Numbered from the stretch's first letter, positions 35,031 to 44,606 are shown. The stretch is DNA of 64,000 nt from Planctomycetota bacterium (GCA_016873165.1 VGXV01000003.1:79679-143678), one strand, 5' to 3'. Made by a program: numbers and translations. Notes: generated by a model not told the origin, from the letters alone.

Positions 35031-35265
35031 AGGGCGGATTAAGGGGGAGCATTCCCGATTTTTGCAACTCATCATTTATAGTATGCTTCGACTCCGCTCA
35101 GCATGACCCGAACTGTCACCCTGAGCGGAGTCGAAGGGTTGAGTTTCTCAGTGAGATGAGGAACTTTTCGTATTTGGCAGAATATACGCTAATTGTTTTA
35201 TTACAATAAATCGGGAATGCTCCCGATTAAGGCGTTGTTTTTTATACCGAATCCACCAATAACGT
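35031..35265. repeat. GGCGGATTAAGGCG palindrome interrupted by a family 2 element
   Basis: The left part AGGGCGGATTAAGG (35031-35044) and right part GATTAAGGCGTTG...CCGAATCCACC (35225-35257) are the two sides of a palindromic repeat of the kind intact at 62417-62516. The MITE-like element 35045-35224 is inserted in it. Confidence 0.8.
35045..35224. mobile_element. MITE-like element, family 2, short copy (180 bp, direct repeats GATTAAGG)
   Basis: The termini are GGGAGCATTCCCGATTTTT and AATCGGGAATGCTCCC. The direct repeats GATTAAGG at 35037-35044 and 35225-35232 are perfect. The interior contains GCTTCGACTCCGCTCAGCAT and its inverted counterpart CCTGAGCGGAGTCGAAGG. It is non-coding. Confidence 0.9.
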
Positions 35266-35266
35266 G

Positions 35267-37177
35267 CTAAATAATAATCTTCTTCCCTTCTCCCAGTTTT
35301 GCGTTGGTGAGTTCTTCAAGAAGCTCGTTTACCCTTGGCGCCATGGAGGTGGGATCGAAGACGACGCCGTCCTGCATAAGCGCATTTTCAAATAACTGGT
35401 TGATAATTTTACCGATAAGCGGCTGATTGTCCGGGGTTTCGTTCATCCGTGCCAGGTTTTGAATCATCTTGTTTTTCCGGTTAATTTCCATGATCTTCTT
35501 GGACATCTGATAATTCTTGTCCATCATGTGGATAAGTTTCTGTACATGAACGCTTGGTGAGAAGTCAGGGTTTACAAGGCAGCATGGGCTGTCGCTCAGC
35601 CGGTGAGATTCCTTAACGTCCGTTACCTTGTCTGCCAGGGTGACCTTCATGGTCTTTAAAAGATGTTTAAATATTTCATCATAGTTTTTCGGCTCCGAAG
35701 ACGTGTCAACAATCCCCTTATCGGCGTCTTTCAGTACGTCCAGGTTTGCCTGATCCGCCGACCTGATTGGTTTTTCTTCGAATTTGTCGAGGCCTGACAG
35801 GAGAAATTCATCGTTGGGGTCGGTTAGATATAATACTTCCACCTGCTTTTTCCTGAATATTTCCAGGTAGGGACTTTTTTCGATTGTGTCCCTGTTCACG
35901 GCGGTTATATAATAGATTTCCTTCTGTTCCGGTTTCATCCTTTCCGTGTATTCTTTCAGGGAAACCAGTTCATTGGCGTCCTTGCAATGCGAAGAATTAA
36001 ACCTCATTAACTGCGCCAGCGTTTCTCTGTTCTCAAAATCAAAATGAACCCCTTCTTTTAATATTCTTCCGAATTGTTTCCAGAAGGTTTCGTACTTTTC
36101 CTTATCATTTTTTGCGATATCCTGGAGAAGTCCCAGAACTTGTTTTACGAGTATGCTTTTCATCTTCTGGATAACACGGTTGTCCTGAAATGTTTCCCTC
36201 GAAATATTCAGGGGAATATCGGAAGAATCAACCACGCCGCGGACGAATCTCAGATATTCAGGCAAGAGCGTTTTGCAGTCTGCCTGAATGAGGATTTTGT
36301 TGCAATACAGTTGAATTCCATGTTCCAGTTTCTTAAGCATGACCGATTCATAATTTGACGCCGGACAATAGAGAATGCTGTAAAACTGAATGGGCGCTTC
36401 GGCGGAGGTGTGCAGATGGAAAAGGGGTTTTTCCTCTGTGTTTGCAATAAACTTATAAAACTCTTCATACTGTTCCGCAGTGACATTCTTTTTTGGTTCT
36501 TTCCATATAGCGGTAATCTGATTTGCTTTTTCGCCGCTTACGAGGATGGGAAAACTTACGAAGTTTGAATATTTCTTAATGATGGAGGATATTCTCGTTT
36601 TGTCGGTATATTCTTTTTCTTCTTCCTTTAAATGAACAATGATTTCCGTGCCGCGTTTTTCTTTTTCTATCTGGTGCATGAAGTATTTTCCGGTGCCGTC
36701 TGACCGCCATTCAAAGGCCGGTTCCCCTTTTTTGTATGACTTTGTTCTGATTCTTACTTCATCGGCCACCATAAACACGGAATAAAAACCCACGCCAAAC
36801 TGCCCGATTACGTTTGAATCCTTCTTTGCTTCCTCGGATAAAGTTGAAATAAATTCAAGAGACCCCGATTTTGCGATGGTTCCCACGTTCTTTATAATTT
36901 CGTCCTTTGTCATTCCGATGCCGGTATCGGATAGGGTAAGGGTTTTATTTGCCTCGTCCATTTCAATATTAATTTCAAGGGGCAGGTCTTTCCCTTCATA
37001 GTCCTCATTGGTAAGCGAATGAAAACGCAGTTTCGTGAGAGCGTCAGACGCATTGGAAATAAGTTCCCGCAGGAATATCTCTTTATGTGTATATAATGAA
37101 TGTGAAAGAATATGAAGTAATTTTTTTATTTCCGCCTGGAATTCAAAACTTTCGTCTTTTTTTGCCTCTTCCGCCAT
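35267..37177 (-). CDS. htpG: Hsp90-family chaperone HtpG
   Basis: The 636-residue protein has the GHKL ATP site: LRELISNASDALTKLRF, DTGIGMTKDEI, GQFGVGFYSVFMVAD and GTEIIVHL. The middle domain includes FVRGVVDSSDIPLNISRE, with the catalytic Arg loop (SRE..Q). The C-terminal dimerisation domain ends in a bacterial tail without an MEEVD motif. It is an ATP-dependent cytosolic chaperone. GGAGAGG lies before the ATG. Confidence 0.97.
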   Translation of the reverse strand: MAEEAKKDESFEFQAEIKKLLHILSHSLYTHKEIFLRELISNASDALTKLRFHSLTNEDYEGKDLPLEINIEMDEANKTLTLSDTGIGMTKDEIIKNVGTIAKSGSLEFISTLSEEAKKDSNVIGQFGVGFYSVFMVADEVRIRTKSYKKGEPAFEWRSDGTGKYFMHQIEKEKRGTEIIVHLKEEEKEYTDKTRISSIIKKYSNFVSFPILVSGEKANQITAIWKEPKKNVTAEQYEEFYKFIANTEEKPLFHLHTSAEAPIQFYSILYCPASNYESVMLKKLEHGIQLYCNKILIQADCKTLLPEYLRFVRGVVDSSDIPLNISRETFQDNRVIQKMKSILVKQVLGLLQDIAKNDKEKYETFWKQFGRILKEGVHFDFENRETLAQLMRFNSSHCKDANELVSLKEYTERMKPEQKEIYYITAVNRDTIEKSPYLEIFRKKQVEVLYLTDPNDEFLLSGLDKFEEKPIRSADQANLDVLKDADKGIVDTSSEPKNYDEIFKHLLKTMKVTLADKVTDVKESHRLSDSPCCLVNPDFSPSVHVQKLIHMMDKNYQMSKKIMEINRKNKMIQNLARMNETPDNQPLIGKIINQLFENALMQDGVVFDPTSMAPRVNELLEELTNAKLGEGKKIII

Positions 37178-37304
37178 ATATTTGTGCCTCTCCTGTAAAA
37201 TAATTTTACCAATTAATTATTATGTAGTTATTCAATCAAAAGTGTTACAAAAATTTCTTATGCATTATTTTCCAGCACATAGAAAAAGTAATTCCATCTT
37301 TTTT

Positions 37305-37598
37305 TTATCTGATTTTTTTTAGAAACGTTTCGCTATCTTTTTTGTGAACAACGGCAAGGATGATGACCTCTTTGGAATGGATTCGATAATAAATCCTAAA
37401 ATCACCGCTTCGCAGACGATACAGTGGCGGATCAAAGTTTGTTAGTTTTCTTATTCTGTTTTTACCTAAAGGAAAGGGAAATGCTTCTAAATAGGTTTTT
37501 ATATCGGTTGCCAGTTGAAGGGCTTTGTCAATCTCAAGCTTTTCAATTTCTTTTTGGGCAGAGGGACTGAATAAAACTTTAAACCTTTTTTGTTCCAC
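37305..37598 (-). CDS. RelE/ParE-family toxin
   Basis: The 97-residue protein shows the RelE fold pattern: FKVLFSPSAQKEIEKL, NRIRKLTNFDPPLYRLRSGDFRIYYRI (split), and EVIILAVVHKKDSETF. It probably cleaves mRNA on the ribosome or blocks gyrase; the two cannot be told apart from sequence. Its start overlaps the antitoxin gene by 20 bp. Confidence 0.88.
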   Translation of the reverse strand: MEQKRFKVLFSPSAQKEIEKLEIDKALQLATDIKTYLEAFPFPLGKNRIRKLTNFDPPLYRLRSGDFRIYYRIHSKEVIILAVVHKKDSETFLKKIR

Positions 37599-37854
37599 GT
37601 CGTTTTTCCAACTTTTTTATCATAGCATCAGCGGTGATTCCACCCTCAACCGTGTATTCTGCGTAAGCCTCTTCAATTCTCCTTTTGAAAGCCGGATCAT
37701 TTTCTATAAGATAATCGGCAAGGTCTTCTTCTGTTATATGATGCAAAACGGCAACCGGCTTGCCGTAAGCCGTGATTATTATGTCCTCATTTTCAGACTC
37801 TCTGAGAATATCCATAGTGCTGTGTTTTAGTTCTTTTACTCCCGCAAAACGCAT
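37579..37854 (-). CDS. Phd/YefM-family antitoxin
   Basis: The protein has about 91 residues from the ATG at 37854, chosen because GGAGGAG lies 5 nt upstream; a longer frame to 37881 is open. The N-terminus MRFAGVKELKHSTMDILRES, then IIITAYGKPVAVLHHI, is the Phd/YefM DNA-binding fold. The acidic, flexible C-terminus would bind the RelE-like toxin. The pair is a type II toxin-antitoxin module, expected to repress its own promoter just upstream (37855-37930). Confidence 0.87.
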   Translation of the reverse strand: MRFAGVKELKHSTMDILRESENEDIIITAYGKPVAVLHHITEEDLADYLIENDPAFKRRIEEAYAEYTVEGGITADAMIKKLEKRRGTKKV

Positions 37855-37981
37855 AGTCTCTCCTCCTTTGCATTCGGCCATTAAGTTTAAAGTTGCACAA
37901 TAGTGTAACCATGCATAAGGCTGTATGTCAATAGTAAAATTAGAGTATACAAAAGACGCACAAATAGGTAAAAAATTGTTT

Positions 37982-39694
37982 TTATTCTTTCTCTGTTCGC
38001 AAACCGTATTTTTTCATCTTGTTGTAAAGTGTTCTGCGGTTTATGCCAAGTAATTGCGCCGCTTTTGACTTGTTTCCGCCGGTTTTTTCCAATATTTGAA
38101 CAACCGTGTCCCGATCATTTTCCTTCCTGATTTTCCCCTGAGGAGAAATCTCCGCCGATCTGATATTTTTAAGTTCGCTGGGGATATAATTCAGTGTGAT
38201 AATGGGGTCATTGCATATGGCAAAGGCATATTCCAACGTGTGCGAAAGTTCTCTGATGTTGCCCGGCCAATGATAGTCCATAAACAATTTCAGGACATCT
38301 GATGATAATGACCTGATGTTTTTGTTGAATTTATTATTAAACCTTTCTACGAAGTGTTCCACCAGCAGAGGAATATCCTCCTTCCTGTCCCTGAGCGCCG
38401 GCATGGCAAGTTCCGCTACTTTCAACCGGTAATACAAGTCTTCCCGGAACTTTCCCATTTTTACCTTTTTCCGAAGATCCTGGTTGGTTGCGGCAATAAC
38501 CCTGACGTCTACTTTGACAGAGTGAGAATCTCCGACCCGTTCAAATTCCATATCCTGAATTACCCTCAATAAGCGCAGTTGCATCATTTCGGAAATATCG
38601 CCTATCTCATCCAGAAAAATAGTGCCTCCATTTGCCATTTGGAATCTGCCGATTCTGTCGTTTACCGCCCCCGTGTATGCTCCCTTGACATGTCCGAATA
38701 GTTCACTTTCAAGCAAATTGTCCGATAATGCCGCGCAATTTACCACAACGAAAGGTTTTTTCTGTTTCTGTTTGTAATAATGCAATGCTTCAGCCACCAA
38801 TCCTTTTCCGGTGCCGCTTTCTCCGGTGATCAGGACCGTCGTTTGAATAGAGGAAAGGGCTTCAATAAACGAGAAAACCCTTTTCATCTCATGGCTTTTG
38901 CCAATGAGATTATAAAGATCCTGACGTTGCTGCAGGTCATTTTCCAGCGCAGCCAGGCGGGTTTCATCCCTGACGACCAGGACGCAGCCGTTAAAAGTAT
39001 CATGGGCATCAAAAAGGGGATACGTCGCTATGCTTGCCACCTGTCTTGGTCTGGCAGTGTTGTTGCATTCAAACCGAATAAATTCGGCAGGATCCTTTGT
39101 GCTGACGGTTTTGGTGAGGGCCTCGAGACATTTTCCTCCGCACCTGTCCAGAAAAGAATCAAATCTTTTCCCTTTCGTCTCATCATTACAGGGAAATCCG
39201 CAGATATTTTCGGCAGCCTTATTGAGTTCAACGATCTCCAGTTCTTTGTTTACCGTAATAATTGCCTCTTTGATGCTCTTCAGGATTGCCTCAAGGTTTG
39301 ACCGGTATTTTATATTTTCATCAACGATTTTTTTATGCTCCAGGGCTTTTTTGATGGTGCGCAAAAGGGTTTCGTTTTTTATCGGCTTGGGCAGATAATC
39401 ATATGCGCCCATTCGCACAGCTTCGGAGGCAGTTTCAACGGTCGGGTATCCGGTGATAAAAATCACCGGACTGGTAATGTTGCTTTCCTTTGCCTTTTTT
39501 AACACTTCCAAGCCGGAATCGGAGCCAAGGATAATATCCGTAAGTATCAAATCGAAATTTTTCTGCGCGATCATATCTCTCGCAGCATTAATATTGTTTA
39601 CGATGGAAACGTTATATCCCTCTTCGGACAGTAATTTTTGCAGCGTAAAAGTGATAATGAATTCATCATCAACAATAAGAATTTTTGGCTTCAT
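37982..39694 (-). CDS. NtrC-family sigma-54-dependent response regulator with PAS domain
   Basis: The 570-residue protein has a receiver (3-118, phospho-acceptor D53 in LILTDIILG), a PAS domain (about 130-250), and an AAA+ activator domain (Walker A GESGTGKG, sigma-54 contact loop GAYTGA, Walker B GGTIFLDEIGD, and R-finger region). A Fis-type HTH (GGNKSKAAQLLGINRRTLYN, about 533-562) ends it. It should activate RpoN promoters when phosphorylated. A PAS between REC and AAA+ is less common and adds a second input. It lies 55 bp downstream of a histidine kinase, its likely partner. Confidence 0.94.
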   Translation of the reverse strand: MKPKILIVDDEFIITFTLQKLLSEEGYNVSIVNNINAARDMIAQKNFDLILTDIILGSDSGLEVLKKAKESNITSPVIFITGYPTVETASEAVRMGAYDYLPKPIKNETLLRTIKKALEHKKIVDENIKYRSNLEAILKSIKEAIITVNKELEIVELNKAAENICGFPCNDETKGKRFDSFLDRCGGKCLEALTKTVSTKDPAEFIRFECNNTARPRQVASIATYPLFDAHDTFNGCVLVVRDETRLAALENDLQQRQDLYNLIGKSHEMKRVFSFIEALSSIQTTVLITGESGTGKGLVAEALHYYKQKQKKPFVVVNCAALSDNLLESELFGHVKGAYTGAVNDRIGRFQMANGGTIFLDEIGDISEMMQLRLLRVIQDMEFERVGDSHSVKVDVRVIAATNQDLRKKVKMGKFREDLYYRLKVAELAMPALRDRKEDIPLLVEHFVERFNNKFNKNIRSLSSDVLKLFMDYHWPGNIRELSHTLEYAFAICNDPIITLNYIPSELKNIRSAEISPQGKIRKENDRDTVVQILEKTGGNKSKAAQLLGINRRTLYNKMKKYGLRTEKE

Positions 39695-39749
39695 AGTTTG
39701 TTTGTGCCCTCTTCAAAAAAATCACGCCCCCCCTTTCAGGTAATAAAGC

Positions 39750-41252
39750 TCATATGCCGGGCGGCAGGGTAATTATTACTTTGGTAAATTCCCCTTCTTT
39801 GCTGTCAATCTCCATTGTGCCGTCGTGTGCCTTTATAAGTTTTTCGCAGATGTTCAAACCCAGCCCGGGACTTTTTTTAAATGATTTTGTAGTAAAGAAA
39901 GGAACCATCACCTTTTTTATATTATTTGCAGGTATTCCGCACCCATGATCGTAAAATACGATTTGAGCGTGATTGATGCCTTTAAGCGTTATCGTTTTAC
40001 CGGATATCTCAAGAATTTTATTCTGATCCGAATGGGGATGTTTTTCATTGAGCGCATCCCGCGCGTTGCTGATAAGATTCAAGAATGCTTCCTGTAATTG
40101 CTGAGGGTATCCAATAAGCTTCGGCATGTCTGCGGGAAAGCAAACATTGATGCGGATGCCTTCCTTTTTCATTACTGCTCCCACAAGGGCAAGCAGGTCT
40201 GAGATTATTTCCCGGATATCGCAGTTGATTTTCATCACATTTTTCAATTCGACAAATGAAAGAAGGCTTTTTGTCATGGAAACAATGCGGTCGGATTCTT
40301 TGAGTATCAACCGGACAAAATCAGGGTTTATATTTTTGTTTTCTGCGGATTCTTTGTGTATTAACTGAGCGCAGTTAACTATTCCATATATGGGATTGTT
40401 AATTTCGTGCGCTATGCTTGCCGCCAGTTCTCTGAATTTTTCCATCTGGCCGTTCCGCATGGATTCTGTCTGCGCTATCACTTCATCGGTAATATCGGTT
40501 GCCGCCATGATTACTTTGCGGGATGTGTTATCTTTTTCCTCTGCCGGAAATACCTTTACATTGATAAACCGGTTGTTGAGCGCGGAGAATTGCAGGCTTT
40601 CCGGCACCCCGGTATGAAAACATTTTATTGCCGGACATTCGGCGCAGGGGGTAGTGCGGTTAAACCACAGTTGATAACAATACCTGCCTGTAATATCAGG
40701 CAGTTCTTTCCCGAATAGTTTTGCGGTTGCATTGTTTGCCCATAAGACTTTTAATTCTCCGGAAAGTAAAATTATCGAGGTATCAAGCGCCTCCACAAAA
40801 GAGCGGAACTGCCGGGAAAGTCTTTTTGCAGTATTTTCGCTTTTACGCAGTTTTATTTCCAATCGTTTTCGCTCCGTTATATCTTCCATGACAGCGACAG
40901 AGTGTGTGATAGTGCCTTCGCTGCTTCTGACAGGGGAAATTGAAACGGAAAACCAATAGCTTTTGCCATTTCTCTTCTTGTTGCGCAATTTGCCCCGCCA
41001 TTCAATGCCGGATGTGACCGTATTCCATACTTGTGCATACGATTTCAGCGGTGTTTTGTCCGGTATAAAAAAAAAGAGATTTTGCCCGATGGCTTCTTCA
41101 AAGGAGTAGCCGGTTAATAGGGAAAATCCGGAGTTAACATATTCAATTTTCCCTTGGGTATCGGCAAGTATCATTGCGAACGGATTCTGTTCTATCGCGA
41201 AACATAGGCTCTCACTTAGTTTTTCTCTATTTTCCGTGCAGGTAAAATTCAA
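39750..41252 (-). CDS. Soluble PAS histidine kinase with four-Cys PAS domain
   Basis: The 500-residue protein has PAS 1 (about 15-130, AMILADTQGKIEYVNSGFSLLTG), PAS 2 (about 140-255) containing CYQLWFNRTTPCAECPAIKC, HisKA with SIAHEINNPIYG (about 280-345), and an HATPase (NARDAL, DHGCGIP, PGLGLNICEKLIKAHDG). No membrane helix is present, so it senses a cytoplasmic cue. The Cys pattern is shared with the upstream kinase. The start is TTG at 41252 after AAGGAG; the gap to the upstream stop is 3 bp. It is the likely partner of the sigma-54 activator downstream. Confidence 0.93.
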   Translation of the reverse strand: MNFTCTENREKLSESLCFAIEQNPFAMILADTQGKIEYVNSGFSLLTGYSFEEAIGQNLFFFIPDKTPLKSYAQVWNTVTSGIEWRGKLRNKKRNGKSYWFSVSISPVRSSEGTITHSVAVMEDITERKRLEIKLRKSENTAKRLSRQFRSFVEALDTSIILLSGELKVLWANNATAKLFGKELPDITGRYCYQLWFNRTTPCAECPAIKCFHTGVPESLQFSALNNRFINVKVFPAEEKDNTSRKVIMAATDITDEVIAQTESMRNGQMEKFRELAASIAHEINNPIYGIVNCAQLIHKESAENKNINPDFVRLILKESDRIVSMTKSLLSFVELKNVMKINCDIREIISDLLALVGAVMKKEGIRINVCFPADMPKLIGYPQQLQEAFLNLISNARDALNEKHPHSDQNKILEISGKTITLKGINHAQIVFYDHGCGIPANNIKKVMVPFFTTKSFKKSPGLGLNICEKLIKAHDGTMEIDSKEGEFTKVIITLPPGI

Positions 41253-41255
41253 CCA

Positions 41256-43901
41256 TTATTCTCCTTTTCTTGTTTCTGCTATTGGCAGCGTAATTTTAAT
41301 CTTTGTAAAATGTCCTTCACGGCTTTCAATTTCTAATGTGCCATTATAATTGTTAATAATGTCATTGCAAATACTCAGTCCCAACCCTGTTCCCTTTCCT
41401 TTTGGTTTTGTGGTGAAAAAAGGCGTCAGCGCTTTTTCCAATTTGTCATGGGGTATTCCGGCGCCCCTGTCATGAAAAACGATTTTTATATGCGGCGCTT
41501 CGTTCAATAGTATTTCCGATGCGGTGATATCAATAATCTTGTTTTTGTGCTGATTGGGATATTTTTCATTCAGGGCGTAACGGGAGTTGTTAAGAATATT
41601 TAAAAAAACCTGCTGTATTCGCTGCGGATGAACGATAATTTTTGGCAAATTTTCAGGAATGCGTATTTTCAGATTAATACCCTCCTTTCGCATAATTGTT
41701 CCGCTGAAAGTAAGGGTATCGGCAAACAATTCATGTACGCTGCACTTGATTTTTTCTTCATCCGTATCCCTGACAAAGGAAAGAAGGCATTTTGTTACAT
41801 TTGCAATGCGTTGGGATTCTTTTATAATCATGTTTACCATATCATGGTCCATCTTTTTCCCTCGTAAGGAATCCATAATCAACAATTCGGCGCAATTAAT
41901 CACGCCGTAAATGGGGTTGTTGATTTCATGCGCTACGCTTGCCGCCAGTTCTCCTATTGTGGCCAGTTGGCCCGCGCGCAGGGATTTTTCCCTTGCCAGC
42001 AATTCTTCCGTCATATCGCTGGCAACCATAATGACATGGTTGATTTTGTTTTCTTCCTCTTTTACGGGAAAGACTTTTATATCCCAAAACCGGTTATCCG
42101 GAGTAAAAAATTGCGTATTTTCCGTTTTTCCCGTTTGGAAGCATTTTTGAACAAGACAGCCTTCGCAAGGGACGGAGCGGTGAAACCATACATTATAGCA
42201 CTGGTGTTCTTTTCCGTTATGAATCTTTTTTTCGAAGATTATTTTTGCGGCACGGTTTTCCCATAATATTTCCAATTCAGGGGAAAGCAGGATCAGAGGT
42301 TTTTCAATGGCGTCCAAAAGGGCGTTAAACTGGCTGGAAAGCTTTCTGTAGTTGCTTTCACTCTCAAGCAGCACTATTTCCATCTGCTTGCGTTCGGTAA
42401 TATCCTCCTTCACCGCCAAAAAGTTTGCAATGACTCCTTCGGCATTTCTTACCGGCGAGATAAAAACGGATTCCCAGTAAAATTCGCCGGTCTTTTTTCT
42501 TGCGCATAATTCTCCTTTCCATATGTCGCCGGAAGCAACTGTTTGCCATAGCTGCCTGTATTCTTTAGACGATATCCCCTCCGGTTTCAGAAATTCTAAA
42601 TGCTGCCCGAGAATATCTTCATTCGTGTATCCGGTAATTCCGGTAAATACCGGGTTTACATATTCTATGATTCCTTTCGGGTCGGTAATGATTATCACAG
42701 AGGGGCTTTGTTCAATGGCGCGGGACAGTTTGAGTATTTCGTTTTCGGCCTTTCTGCGCTCTGTGCTGTCAACGATATTTGCCACAAAGGCGGGAGAATG
42801 TTCAAACGTGGAAAGCTGCAAATTGACTTCAATGTTGTATAAGGTGCCGTCCTTCCTTCGGTGAACAGCCGAAAAATGTATATTCCCCTTTGCCCCCGTC
42901 CGGAGAGGTTCGATAAGTGTATCAAATGATTCTGAAGTAAATTCCGGTTTCAGGTCCAGCGGGGTAAGCCGCCTGAGTTCGGCAAGGGAATATCCTGTAT
43001 TTATTACAGCAGTTTTGTTTACATGGATGAATAGGAGGGTTTTTGCATCAAATATGTATATTTCGTTTGACGAGTTATCCAATACCTCAGCAAAACCCAT
43101 GATGAGGTCCGTGGCTAATTTTTGCTCCGTTATATCCTGAACGATGCCAAGAGAACGCAAAGGGATTCCCTGCGGATCATATTCCGTAGTACATTTTTCA
43201 CGTACGAATTTGACAGCGCCGTCTTTCATCAGCAGGCGGTGTTCAATATCGTAGAGGGTTTTGTTTTTTAAGGAATCTGTATAAGCCGTGTTTACGCGTT
43301 CTCTGTCTTCGGGATGGACTGTTTCAAGAAATGCCTCATAGGAAGCCTTGAATTTTTTGGGATCTATATCGAAAATCCGGTATATCTCATCAGACCAATA
43401 GAGCGTGTTGGTAACAAGGTCTAATTCCCAATGGCCTAATTTTGCAATCCGTTCAGCCTGCTCAAGCCTTTGTTTGCTTTCCTGCAGTGATTTTATTAAA
43501 TTACGGCGCTCAGTAATGTAATTCCATTCGCGAATAAACCTTCTGCAAATACGTGGCAAATCGGCAAACATTTCTTTCGACTTTACAAGGTAATCCAGCG
43601 CTCCGGCCTTCATTGCCCTGACGGCAGCCTGCTCATCGCCATAACCGGTCATGATTACTACCGGATAGGATAATTTTTCCTTGTTGCCGGGGATAAGTCC
43701 AATGCCCTTTCCATCGGGCAGATTATAATCGACTATCGCTATATCCGGAATACACTCTGCAACACGTTCTCTTGCCGCCCGGAGGGTATGCGCAACCGTA
43801 ATGCTTACCTCATGGATGTGGTCTTCAAATGAACGAATGATTAATTCCACATGGGGCTTTTCGTTTTCGACGAGCAATATGTTCATCTTTTTTTGTGTCA
43901 T
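41256..43901 (-). CDS. REC-multi-PAS histidine kinase with four-Cys PAS domain
   Basis: The protein has about 881 residues from ATG 43901 (ATG 43886 and TTG 43925 are alternatives; none has a clear ribosome-binding site). Domains are: REC (ILLVENEKPHVELI, phospho-acceptor in DIAIVDYNLPDG), PAS/PAC (VHPEDRERV), PAS, PAS (SRAIEQSPSVIIITDPKGI), a fourth PAS with CYNVWFHRSVPCEGCLVQKC, HisKA (SVAHEINNPIYG), and HATPase (NNSRYALNEK, DRGAGIP, GTGLGLSICNDII). It is soluble. The second half is closely similar to the downstream 500-aa kinase, so the two probably arose by duplication. It is the first gene of a three-gene signalling operon. Confidence 0.93.
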   Translation of the reverse strand: MTQKKMNILLVENEKPHVELIIRSFEDHIHEVSITVAHTLRAARERVAECIPDIAIVDYNLPDGKGIGLIPGNKEKLSYPVVIMTGYGDEQAAVRAMKAGALDYLVKSKEMFADLPRICRRFIREWNYITERRNLIKSLQESKQRLEQAERIAKLGHWELDLVTNTLYWSDEIYRIFDIDPKKFKASYEAFLETVHPEDRERVNTAYTDSLKNKTLYDIEHRLLMKDGAVKFVREKCTTEYDPQGIPLRSLGIVQDITEQKLATDLIMGFAEVLDNSSNEIYIFDAKTLLFIHVNKTAVINTGYSLAELRRLTPLDLKPEFTSESFDTLIEPLRTGAKGNIHFSAVHRRKDGTLYNIEVNLQLSTFEHSPAFVANIVDSTERRKAENEILKLSRAIEQSPSVIIITDPKGIIEYVNPVFTGITGYTNEDILGQHLEFLKPEGISSKEYRQLWQTVASGDIWKGELCARKKTGEFYWESVFISPVRNAEGVIANFLAVKEDITERKQMEIVLLESESNYRKLSSQFNALLDAIEKPLILLSPELEILWENRAAKIIFEKKIHNGKEHQCYNVWFHRSVPCEGCLVQKCFQTGKTENTQFFTPDNRFWDIKVFPVKEEENKINHVIMVASDMTEELLAREKSLRAGQLATIGELAASVAHEINNPIYGVINCAELLIMDSLRGKKMDHDMVNMIIKESQRIANVTKCLLSFVRDTDEEKIKCSVHELFADTLTFSGTIMRKEGINLKIRIPENLPKIIVHPQRIQQVFLNILNNSRYALNEKYPNQHKNKIIDITASEILLNEAPHIKIVFHDRGAGIPHDKLEKALTPFFTTKPKGKGTGLGLSICNDIINNYNGTLEIESREGHFTKIKITLPIAETRKGE

Positions 43902-43947
43902 AGGAATAACATTATAACAAAACAACTACATTGTAAAAGTCTCCAAA

Positions 43948-44190
43948 GGCCTAATTCATGTTTAGGAATTTCAAAGCTGTAGAACGAAGCGATTGCTTCG
44001 TTCGTGCGAAGTGGCACTTCGCTCTACATCTTTACATCGAAAAAGCTGCCGAAGGCCTAATTCATGTTCAGGAATTTCAAAGCTGTAGAACGAAGCGATT
44101 GCTTCGTTCGTGCGAAGTAGCACTTCGCTCTACATCTTTACATCGAAAAAGCTGCCGAAGGCCTAATTTAACGTTTAGGAATTTCAAAGT
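43948..44190. repeat. Tandem 106-bp repeat, two full copies plus a partial third
   Basis: Units start GGCCTAATTCATGTTTAGG at 43948, 44054 and, partial, 44160. Each contains AGAACGAAGCGATTGCTTCG and TGCGAAGTGGCACTTCGC hairpins and ends CATCGAAAAAGCTGCCGAA. The copies differ at only a couple of positions. Single relatives of parts occur near 12349, 48365 and 56900. Confidence 0.92.
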
Positions 44191-44282
44191 TGAGATTCTT
44201 GCGAGTTCAGATTTGTAATCCAATGTCATTAAGTTAAGGGTTGTATTTACGGCTTTCACTTAACACCGGCTGAACAGTTGCT

Positions 44283-44470
44283 TTACCTTAATAGTTTTTC
44301 AATAATAACGATATTGCCGCATAGTGCAGGGGCGAAGCATTTGCATAAATTGTCATAAATGCATTTATACCCAAACGGGCAAATGCTTCGCCCCCGCTTT
44401 TTATAAAACCAAATTACCTCTAAATCCAGATTTGTTTGACTATATGTTAGCTTTTTGAAAACGTAACAGT
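44283..44470. repeat. Decayed family 1-like element with GGGGCGAAGCATTTG hairpin
   Basis: The inner segment GGGGCGAAGCATTTGC and the facing GCAAATGCTTCGCCCC form a large hairpin. In reverse complement, the segment matches the interior of 61417-61571. The ends carry weak forms of the family 1 terminus (GTTAGCTTTTTGAAAACG). Confidence 0.6.
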
Positions 44471-44508
44471 TCACCCCTTCCGGATTGTCCCGGTATTTGA
44501 AAAGGACC

Positions 44509-44598
44509 CACCCCTAAATCCCCTCCCGGGAGGGGATTTAGGGGTGGGTTAAAAGAAAAGTCGTTGGGATTTTTGTCTTTTAAAACCCAACCTGATTA
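44509..44598. repeat. CCCCTCCC-type dispersed repeat
   Basis: ACCCACCCCTAAATCCCC, then the hairpin TCCCGGGAGGGGATTTAGGG, then AAAAGTCGTTGGG and TTTAAAACCCAACCTGATTA. This is the compact single-hairpin form of the repeats at 8406, 12349, 48452 and 54465. Confidence 0.8.
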
Positions 44599-44606
44599 AA
44601 TTCCGG

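Noticed and set aside
43948..44190. Tandem repeat considered as a CRISPR array
   Set aside because: Units are contiguous 106-bp direct copies without variable spacers, and no cas genes are nearby.
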